Source: Flammeovirgaceae bacterium (lineage in GTDB: Bacteria > Bacteroidota > Bacteroidia > Cytophagales > Cyclobacteriaceae). From it: a DNA stretch of 64,000 bases. Positions 57,768-64,000 of the stretch are shown in pieces. Location of the stretch: NCBI GenBank assembly GCA_016712035.1, contig JADJRT010000003.1, positions 149,001 through 213,000 on the forward strand, in the 5' to 3' direction. Under the pieces are notes generated by a model. It saw only the letters and a program-made list of their open reading frames with translations. It did no database searches and was not told the DNA's origin. Each line of letters opens with the position of its first letter. The first letter of the stretch is position 1. The translations under genes and the position numbers were made by a program.

Positions 57768-58757
57768 TTGTCTTCACCGAACTTCATCGACTATGTAAAA
57801 TTTAACGGGCGCTCGGGGCATGGCGGAGCCGGTTGCCGTCATTTTCATCGCGAGAAATTTATAGAAAAGGGAGGCCCAGATGGTGGAGATGGTGGCCGCG
57901 GAGGTCACATTATTCTCAGGGGCAGTGCGCAGTTGTGGACTTTGCTTCATCTCAAATTTAGAAAGCATGTTTTTGCTGAAGTTGGCAAGCCGGGTGAATC
58001 TCAAAATTGTACGGGTGCATTTGGAAAGGATATCATCCTCGAAGTGCCTTTAGGAACCGTTGCCCGGGATTTTGAGACGAAGGAATTAATGTGCGAAATT
58101 AATGAAGACGGCAAGGAGGTTATCTTGCTCCCCGGAGGCCGTGGTGGAAAAGGAAATTCATTTTTTGCCACCTCTACTAATCAAGCGCCCCAACATGCAC
58201 AACCCGGAGAGCCAGGACTTGATTTATGGATTATACTTGAATTGAAACTGCTGGCCGATGTGGGTCTGGTTGGATTCCCCAATGCAGGTAAATCAACTTT
58301 ACTTTCGGTGGTGTCGGCTGCTAAGCCTAAAATTGCCGACTATGCGTTTACTACGCTCACACCAAACCTAGGTGTCGTAAAATATCGTGACGATCGATCT
58401 TTTGTAATGGCCGATATTCCAGGAATTATTGAAGGTGCCGCTGAGGGTAAAGGATTAGGAATTCGATTTCTTAAGCATATAGAAAGAAACTCCTTGCTAT
58501 TATTTCTCATTCCTGCTGATGCCAAAAATATACAGGCTGAATATGATATTTTGTTGAACGAACTTCGCAAGTATAATCCTGAATTGCTTGACAAAAAGAG
58601 AATTCTGGCTATCACAAAAAGTGACATGTTGGATGATGAATTAAAAACTGCTTTGAATAAAGAAGTTCCTTCCGATATACCATCTCTATTTATTTCCTCC
58701 ATTACCAATCAGGGAATTCCGGAATTGAAGGACATGATTTGGAAAGAATTGAATTAA
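57768..58757 (+). CDS. obgE: GTPase Obg
   Basis: A ribosome-associated GTPase needed for late 50S assembly. TTG 57768 is the only plausible start (SSPNFIDYVKFNGRSGHGGA); an ATG start is not available in frame. The glycine-rich Obg domain has GPDGGDGGRGGHIILRG and GGRGGKGNSFFATSTNQAP. The G domain has GFPNAGKSTLL (G1), YAFTTLTPNLG (G2), DIPGIIEGAAEGKGLG (G3), and ITKSDM (G4). The length of 329 is typical of Bacteroidota Obg without the long C-terminal tail. A direct repeat lies immediately upstream, so the ribosome-binding region is within or after the repeat. Confidence 0.93.
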   Translation: MSSPNFIDYVKFNGRSGHGGAGCRHFHREKFIEKGGPDGGDGGRGGHIILRGSAQLWTLLHLKFRKHVFAEVGKPGESQNCTGAFGKDIILEVPLGTVARDFETKELMCEINEDGKEVILLPGGRGGKGNSFFATSTNQAPQHAQPGEPGLDLWIILELKLLADVGLVGFPNAGKSTLLSVVSAAKPKIADYAFTTLTPNLGVVKYRDDRSFVMADIPGIIEGAAEGKGLGIRFLKHIERNSLLLFLIPADAKNIQAEYDILLNELRKYNPELLDKKRILAITKSDMLDDELKTALNKEVPSDIPSLFISSITNQGIPELKDMIWKELN

Positions 58758-58833
58758 TCGCACAACGCCATTCTGACACAAATTCGACTATTGGCAAAGT
58801 TCTTGTCATTTTCGCTTCGCATTTTAAGATATC

Positions 58834-59396
58834 ATGGAAAATAACATACAACCCGACCACGAATTAGAGAAATCCGGTGATTTGACTGCCGAAACCCCTG
58901 AAGGCCAAACCGAAGAGCCTATTGAGGAAGTGAAGAAAGAAGAGTCAATCGATCCAATTAAGAAAATACAAGACGAATTGGCAGAAGCGAAAGATAAGTA
59001 TTTACGGCTTTATGCAGAGTTTGATAATTTCAGACGCAGGTCGTCAAAAGAAAAGCTGGAGATGATTCAGACCGCCAATGAGCAATTACTAATTGCCCTA
59101 CTTCCGGTACTTGACGATTTCGAAAGAGCCGAAAAATCTTTTAAAGAGAAAAATGATAAAGAAGCAGAGGGGTTTTTTTAATTCAGAATAAGTTTAGAAA
59201 AACACTGGAACTGTATAGTGTAAAACCGATGGAAATAAAATCGGGCAGTGATTTCAATGCCGACTTTCATGAAGCCATTACACAAGCGCCCGCTCCGAAG
59301 GAATCATTAAAAGGAAAAATTATAGACGTTGTTGAAAAGGGATATCTTCTCAACGACAAAGTGATTCGATTCGCCAAAGTTGTTGTCGGTAATTAA
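58834..59396 (+). CDS. grpE: Nucleotide exchange factor GrpE, one-base frame lesion
   Basis: Releases ADP from DnaK. From ATG 58834 there is an acidic disordered N-terminus, then the long helix IQDELAEAKDKYLRLYAEFD and NFRRRSSKEKLEMI, the GrpE signature. The frame stops at EGFF (TAA 59179-59181). Adding one T to the seven-T run 59173-59179 gives EGFFLIQNKFRKTLELYSVK, then FNADFHEAITQAPAPKES and GYLLNDKVIRFAKVVVGN, the conserved C-terminal beta domain. It ends at 59396 with about 187 residues. It is directly followed by dnaJ (17 bases). As for adk, loss of this gene is unlikely in vivo. Confidence 0.93.
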
Positions 59397-59413
59397 CATT
59401 CTTAGTAAGCACC

Positions 59414-60538
59414 ATGTCCACAAAAAGAGATTATTACGAAATACTGGGTGTCAGTAAGAATGCAACCTCAGAAGAAGTAAAGAAGGCTTATCGCAAAGTG
59501 GCTATTCAATTTCATCCCGACAAAAATCAGGGCGATAAAGCAGCCGAAGAAAAATTTAAAGAAGCTGCAGAAGCCTACGAAGTGTTGAGCAATGATGAAA
59601 AGAAGGCGCAATACGATCGCTTTGGTCATTCGCGTCCGGGCAATGGTGGTTTCCGGGGCCACGACATGAACATGGAAGATATCTTCAGTCAATTTGGAGA
59701 CATCTTTGGTGGCGGGGGCGGAAGTCCCTTCGATAGTTTTTTTGGGGGCGGGGGCGGAGGAAGAACCCGTCAGAGAAAAGGATCAAACCTGCGCATAAAG
59801 CTCAAACTTTCATTAGAGGAAATTGCCAATGGTGCTGAGAAAAAAATAAAAGTAAACAGACTTATCCGGGCAGACGGTGTCACCTTCAAAAACTGCACAA
59901 CTTGTGGAGGCACGGGCCAGTTGCGTAAAGTGGTTAACACCATGCTGGGGCAAATGGTAAGCACTACCACCTGTTCTACTTGTAATGGAGCCGGGCAATT
60001 ACTTGATAAGCGTCCTCCTGGGGTAGACAATTCGGGTCTGGTCTCTAAGGAAGACATGATAACCGTAAAAATACCAGCAGGTGTTAGCGAAGGAATGCAA
60101 CTCTCCATGTCGGGCAAAGGAAATGAAGCGCCCGGAGGCGGTGTACCCGGAGATTTGCTGATACTGATTGAAGAAGTAGAGGATAAGGAATTGAAGCGAG
60201 ATGGCAACAACCTTGTTTATGACCTTCATATCACTTTTATAGATGCAACCCTTGGCACCAGTGTTGAGGTTCCATCCGTTGGAGGTAAGGTTCGGATAAA
60301 AATTGAACCCGGTACGCAAAGTGGAAAAATATTGCGACTCCGGGGTAAAGGTTTGAAAGACATTAACGGTTATAGCTCTGGAGACCAACTTATTTATATC
60401 AATGTGTGGACCCCTAAAAAACTAACCAGCGAAGAAAAAGCTAAACTAGAAAGCCTTCGAAACTCGCCTAACTTTCAGCCTCACCCGGATGCTGGAGAAA
60501 AAGGATTCTTCGAACGAATGAAAGAGTATTTTGGTTAA
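59414..60538 (+). CDS. dnaJ: Chaperone DnaJ with reduced zinc finger
   Basis: DnaK co-chaperone, 374 residues. The J domain (DYYEILGVSKNATSEEVKKA) has the HPD motif in FHPDKN, then a Gly/Phe region with FGDIFGGGGGSPFDSFFGGG. The zinc region has only two motifs, CTTCGGTG and CSTCNGAG, about 30 residues apart, where E. coli DnaJ has four CxxCxGxG motifs, so it should bind one zinc. The C-terminal client-binding domains follow. DnaJ proteins of Cytophagales commonly have this layout. A terminator follows at 60580-60613. Confidence 0.94.
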   Translation: MSTKRDYYEILGVSKNATSEEVKKAYRKVAIQFHPDKNQGDKAAEEKFKEAAEAYEVLSNDEKKAQYDRFGHSRPGNGGFRGHDMNMEDIFSQFGDIFGGGGGSPFDSFFGGGGGGRTRQRKGSNLRIKLKLSLEEIANGAEKKIKVNRLIRADGVTFKNCTTCGGTGQLRKVVNTMLGQMVSTTTCSTCNGAGQLLDKRPPGVDNSGLVSKEDMITVKIPAGVSEGMQLSMSGKGNEAPGGGVPGDLLILIEEVEDKELKRDGNNLVYDLHITFIDATLGTSVEVPSVGGKVRIKIEPGTQSGKILRLRGKGLKDINGYSSGDQLIYINVWTPKKLTSEEKAKLESLRNSPNFQPHPDAGEKGFFERMKEYFG

Positions 60539-60579
60539 GCAGAAAAAAATTTAGGTTTTTCATAACCTTGACCTTATTT

Positions 60580-60613
60580 AACCCGTATACGTTCCTTACG
60601 GGTTATTTTTTTG
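60580..60613 (+). terminator. Rho-independent terminator after dnaJ
   Basis: AACCCGTA (60580-60587) pairs with TACGGGTT (60597-60604) over a nine-base loop, followed by A and seven Ts. Confidence 0.88.
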
Positions 60614-60704
60614 TTATCGTAAGTTGACGATTGGGTTAAATGACAAAAAATTCAACCTTTCTTACATTCAAAAACTTGAACCTGATCTAACACGTAAAAG
60701 GGAT

Positions 60705-61601
60705 ATGTGGCGATTGATTGTCTTGGCTTTTATAAGTAGCAGTACGTCCTTAACGGTCTGCGGTCAGATTAAAAAGCAGTTCACGGTAGAGAAAACTCAA
60801 CCTTGCGAGCGCGTTGACTTAACCTTGCGCGCTAAAACAGGTAACTGCTTTATTCGCCCCAGCAATAGCGATGACATTCTAAATATTTATAGTAACCAGG
60901 ATCTGGACGAATACGCCCACTCATTCAGCAATGAAATAAAAGATAATACCTGCTCAGTTAACCTTTCCCTTGAACAAGAAAGCCAGCGGGGTGTAAGTCA
61001 AAAAATTTCCTATCAGGTATTCGGCTCGGAGGAACGCCCAAGTGATAAATTCTGGAAAGTTTATTTGTCCGAAACAACCCCTTATTCACTTGACCTTGAT
61101 TACGGTTTAGGCAATGCTAATATAGATCTCTCGGGCATGTCAATTAGCAAGCTTAAAATTCATACTGGCAGCGCAGATGTAAACATTGGTTACAGTACAG
61201 GGATTCAAAATAAAATTGAAATGGATACCTTCTGTGTGAAGGTGGATATGGGTTCGTTAAACGCCCGCCAATTGAATCTGGCCCGCTCTAAAGTGGTAGT
61301 GGCTGATGTAGGCTTCGGCAATATGTTTCTCGATTTCAGCAACAAACCTGTTATAAGCAATCATGTGATTGGAAGTGTGGGGGCAGGTAATCTTATCATT
61401 CAGTTGCCTGCCGAAGATGTTCCCGTTCTGGTGACCATTAACGATTCGTGGTTGTGTAGCCTCAGCATCTCTCCTACACTTAAAAAGATTGGACAAAATC
61501 GCTTCGCAAATGCAGCCTATTCGGCAAACAGCAAGGACGCGCTTACCTTTGATCTCGATGTATCCATGGGTAAAATCGTCTTCCGCGAAAAAAATCGTTA
61601 A
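60705..61601 (+). CDS. Hypothetical exported protein with toast-rack-like beta repeats
   Basis: From ATG 60705 (WRLIVLAFISSSTSLTVCGQ, a signal peptide) the protein has 298 residues. The middle and end are beta-rich and repeat hydrophobic steps: YSLDLDYGLGNANIDLSGMS, KLKIHTGSADVNIGYSTG, VVVADVGFGNMFLDFS, VIGSVGAGNLIIQLPAEDVP and LTFDLDVSMGKIVF. The G-x-G-x-A/N-x-D/N-L pattern recalls DUF2154/LiaF-type (toast-rack) domains. Function is unknown. The longer frame from 60624 overlaps the dnaJ terminator, so the shorter start is preferred. Confidence 0.7.
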   Translation: MWRLIVLAFISSSTSLTVCGQIKKQFTVEKTQPCERVDLTLRAKTGNCFIRPSNSDDILNIYSNQDLDEYAHSFSNEIKDNTCSVNLSLEQESQRGVSQKISYQVFGSEERPSDKFWKVYLSETTPYSLDLDYGLGNANIDLSGMSISKLKIHTGSADVNIGYSTGIQNKIEMDTFCVKVDMGSLNARQLNLARSKVVVADVGFGNMFLDFSNKPVISNHVIGSVGAGNLIIQLPAEDVPVLVTINDSWLCSLSISPTLKKIGQNRFANAAYSANSKDALTFDLDVSMGKIVFREKNR

Positions 61602-61702
61602 CAAAAACATTTTAGTATCTTTAATTTGAACTCATCAAGTTCAGGTTCCTGTAATTCTATTGCTATTTTTGTTACTAACTGAATCAACCAATCTCAACGC
61701 AC

Positions 61703-62644
61703 GTGAACGCACTTATAACCCGCGATGTTACCAAGCGCTATGCTAATCACACAGCCCTGGATCATGTAAGCATTACTATTCCAGAAAAATCTATATATGG
61801 CTTATTAGGTCCTAATGGCGCTGGTAAAACTACGCTCATCCGAATCATCAATCAGATTATCAATATGGAGGAAGGGCAGATCGAAATTTTTGGTGAGCCT
61901 TTACAAGAAAAACATATTGGAATGATTGGTTATCTGCCGGAAGAACGTGGGTTGTACAAAAAAATGAAAGTAGGCGAACAACTGCTTTACTTCGCGCAGT
62001 TAAAAGGACTCAGCCGTAAGCAGGCCTTAGAGCGGATAAAAATTTGGCTCGAAAAATTTGAAGTAAAAGATTGGTGGGGCAAAAAAGTAGAAGACCTTTC
62101 TAAGGGAATGGCGCAAAAAGTACAGTTTATTAGTACAGTATTGCATCAACCCAAACTAATAATTCTGGATGAACCATTTTCTGGATTTGATCCGGTAAAC
62201 GCCCAGTTAATTACTGAAAAAATTCTGGAACTTAAAGAAATGCGAAGTACCATTATTTTTTCTACACACCGCATGGAAACCGTTGAGTCGCTCTGCGATC
62301 ACATTGCCCTTATCGATAAATCAAAGAAAATACTGGAAGGCCCCAAAAAACAAGTAAAGGATCAATACAAGTCAAATACATTCATCGTGGAGCATCGTGG
62401 CAATCAATTCACTTTTCCAATAGATCGGTATGAACTAATAAATCAAAAACCGCTGGACGATGAATTATACTCTACAACGCTAAAAGCAAAAAATGGTATT
62501 AATGGAAATCAGGTTATTCGCGATCTGATTGACATAACCGAAGTGCATAGCTTCCAGGAAAAGGTGCCCACTATGTCGGATATTTTTATAAGTCTGGTGA
62601 AAGGCGATGAGGCGCTGAAGAAACATTTACAAGAACAAGCTTAA
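61703..62644 (+). CDS. ABC-2 exporter ATP-binding protein (NatA-like)
   Basis: A 313-residue ATPase starting at GTG 61703 (NALITRDVTKRYANHTALDH). Walker A is LLGPNGAGKTTLI, the Q-loop region IGYLPEERGLYKKM, signature LSKGMAQKVQFISTV, Walker B LIILDEPFSGFDPVN, switch FSTHRMET. The EERGLYKKMKV motif marks the NatA/CcmA-like subgroup. A C-terminal 90-residue extension (NTFIVEHRGNQFTFPIDRYE) is typical. It forms a pair with the permease 19 bases downstream. The exported substrate (for example Na+ or a peptide) is not known. Confidence 0.93.
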   Translation: MNALITRDVTKRYANHTALDHVSITIPEKSIYGLLGPNGAGKTTLIRIINQIINMEEGQIEIFGEPLQEKHIGMIGYLPEERGLYKKMKVGEQLLYFAQLKGLSRKQALERIKIWLEKFEVKDWWGKKVEDLSKGMAQKVQFISTVLHQPKLIILDEPFSGFDPVNAQLITEKILELKEMRSTIIFSTHRMETVESLCDHIALIDKSKKILEGPKKQVKDQYKSNTFIVEHRGNQFTFPIDRYELINQKPLDDELYSTTLKAKNGINGNQVIRDLIDITEVHSFQEKVPTMSDIFISLVKGDEALKKHLQEQA

Positions 62645-62662
62645 CACAAAGATCTTATCCGT

Positions 62663-63994
62663 ATGAACAAAATTTGGTTAATCATTCAGCGTGAGTTTTT
62701 AAATCGGGTTCAGAAAAAATCTTTTTTGATAGCCACCATTCTGGTACCGCTTATTTTTCCCGCTATCATTGGCGGATTAATCTTTATTATGATTAAAGAA
62801 TCGGAATCAGCTAAAGCAGATACCGTGCAGGTGTTGGATGAAAGCAAGATGTTCACTTTTAAAAGCAACAAACGCTTTACGTTTGTGCCACTTGACCTTT
62901 CGTTGGACCAAGCCAAAAAAGTTTATAATGAAACGGAAGACTTCGCTCTGCTATACATTCCTCAAATAGATATTAACAAACCTGAAGGCATTGCTATTTA
63001 TACCAAAGAAAATCCGAGTATAGAAAAGGTGGGTGATCTTGAGTCTTCCATTGAAAATCAAATCCATGATTTAAAACTAAAGGAGTACAACATTGATGAA
63101 GCAACGTTAAAAAGCTTGCGGCCGAAAGTAAACCTTAAACAGTTTAATCTATCCGATACGGGCGAAGAAAAATCCAGTAGTGCAGGTATTTTATATGGCC
63201 TTGGATTTGGTCTCGGCATTTTGATATACATGTTTGTTTTAATTTATGGTATCCAGATCATGCAAGGAGTTATTGATGAAAAAACCTCTAAGGTAGTTGA
63301 GGTAATCGTTTCGTCTGTAAAACCCTTTCAACTCATGCTGGGAAAAATAATTGGCATTGCCTCTGTGGGGTTGGTTCAATTTACTATCTGGATTATGCTT
63401 ATCACGGTATTATCATCGGGCACATTGGCTTACTTTGGTTTAAAGATGCCGCAGAAACAAGTGATGGAGCAGGTAACAAAGCAAATGGAAAAAGATCCTG
63501 AAATGAAGGAGGTAGTCGAACAGCAAAATTCTAAAGTGGTTGAACTGTTAGGCAATTGGAGTGAATTACCCTTACTCAAAATCACCCTAGTCTTTGTTTT
63601 TTATTTTCTGGGAGGCTACCTCCTTTACGGAGCCTTGTTCGCTGCTGTAGGTTCGGCTGTTGATTCACAACAAGAAGCTCAACAGTTTCAATTTCCGGTA
63701 ACCATCCCCTTACTTATTGGCTACATGGGTCTCTTTATGTTTATTTTGCGCGACCCACACGGCTCAGTTAGCTTTTGGCTCTCCATTATTCCATTTACAT
63801 CTCCCGTGGCCATGGTAGGCCGTATTGCCTTTGGTGTGCCCGATTGGCAGTTAGCGCTTTCTATATTCTCGCTGATTGGTGGTTTTTTATTAACGACCTG
63901 GATTGCCGGAAGAATTTATCGCGTTGGCATTCTCATGACGGGCACCAAAGTAAGTTACAAAGTGTTGGCCAAGTGGTTTATGATGAAAGGATAA
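62663..63994 (+). CDS. ABC-2 exporter permease (NatB-like)
   Basis: A 443-residue permease beginning MNKIWLIIQREFLNRVQKKS, the conserved ABC-2 N-terminal amphipathic helix and F-L-x-R-V-x-K-K motif. It has one N-terminal membrane helix (FLIATILVPLIFPAIIGGLI), an outside domain of about 130 residues, and five to six C-terminal helices, including LIYGIQIMQGVIDEKTSKVV, EVIVSSVKPFQLMLGKIIGI and YFLGGYLLYGALFAAVGSAV. These are the landmarks of the NatB / DUF3526-like family. It is the last gene before the right edge and is complete. It pairs with the ATPase upstream. Confidence 0.92.
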   Translation: MNKIWLIIQREFLNRVQKKSFLIATILVPLIFPAIIGGLIFIMIKESESAKADTVQVLDESKMFTFKSNKRFTFVPLDLSLDQAKKVYNETEDFALLYIPQIDINKPEGIAIYTKENPSIEKVGDLESSIENQIHDLKLKEYNIDEATLKSLRPKVNLKQFNLSDTGEEKSSSAGILYGLGFGLGILIYMFVLIYGIQIMQGVIDEKTSKVVEVIVSSVKPFQLMLGKIIGIASVGLVQFTIWIMLITVLSSGTLAYFGLKMPQKQVMEQVTKQMEKDPEMKEVVEQQNSKVVELLGNWSELPLLKITLVFVFYFLGGYLLYGALFAAVGSAVDSQQEAQQFQFPVTIPLLIGYMGLFMFILRDPHGSVSFWLSIIPFTSPVAMVGRIAFGVPDWQLALSIFSLIGGFLLTTWIAGRIYRVGILMTGTKVSYKVLAKWFMMKG

Positions 63995-64000
63995 AGATTA

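Overview
The window comes from a Bacteroidota chromosome, most likely order Cytophagales. Four observations support this: a giant surface protein with a C-terminal type IX secretion (T9SS) sorting domain; Bacteroidota-type promoters (TTG, 19 bases, TAnnTTTG-like); a DnaJ with a half-size zinc finger; and the gene order hpt-adk-obgE-grpE-dnaJ. GC content looks moderate (about 40%, estimated by eye). No rRNA, tRNA, CRISPR array, transposase, integrase or prophage is visible. This is chromosomal backbone with a few accessory patches.

Layout. 1-5 kb: a TauE/SafE permease cut by the left edge, an ornithine cyclodeaminase-family enzyme, endonuclease III, a methyltransferase and a sulfatase. 5-14 kb: a GH95-like glycosidase divergent from the sulfatase, a gene-poor stretch with two remnants of a TIR-like domain, three MFS transporters, a YigZ-family protein, a DUF2807 protein and a YhhN-family lysoplasmalogenase. 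14-19.7 kb: a small four-helix-bundle (S23-type) gene between inverted repeat arrays, prfB with a programmed +1 frameshift, ilvE, a cobalamin adenosyltransferase, an ABC ATPase and a hydrolase. 19.8-27.4 kb: the T9SS repeat protein. 27.4-38 kb: NRDE/TANGO2, DUF3667, RNase HII, a Nudix hydrolase, a MATE pump and a tripartite RND efflux operon. 38-49.7 kb: thioesterase, M24 peptidase, acyltransferase, gatC, a large TPR membrane protein, gcvT, comB, an amidohydrolase, a MazG-like pyrophosphohydrolase and an acyl-CoA carboxylase beta subunit. 49.7-64 kb: ppx/gppA, a DUF4139 protein, an Ldh-family dehydrogenase, an FtsB/DivIC protein, small unknowns, a DUF1080 protein, the hpt-adk-obgE-grpE-dnaJ block, and an ABC-2 exporter pair.

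About 25 reading-frame lesions lie in otherwise well-preserved genes. Most are single-base losses in homopolymers, and adk and grpE, which are normally essential, are among those hit. The best explanation is an indel-prone long-read assembly rather than gene decay, so each such locus is given here as one spanning gene with the lesion located. The prfB frameshift is different: it is a genuine programmed recoding site.

I did not find a convincing new multi-gene defence or metabolic system. The items most worth following are the four-helix-bundle cassette with its inverted arrays, the tandem-repeat T9SS protein, the twin TIR-like remnants, and the uncharacterised 998-residue membrane/TPR protein.
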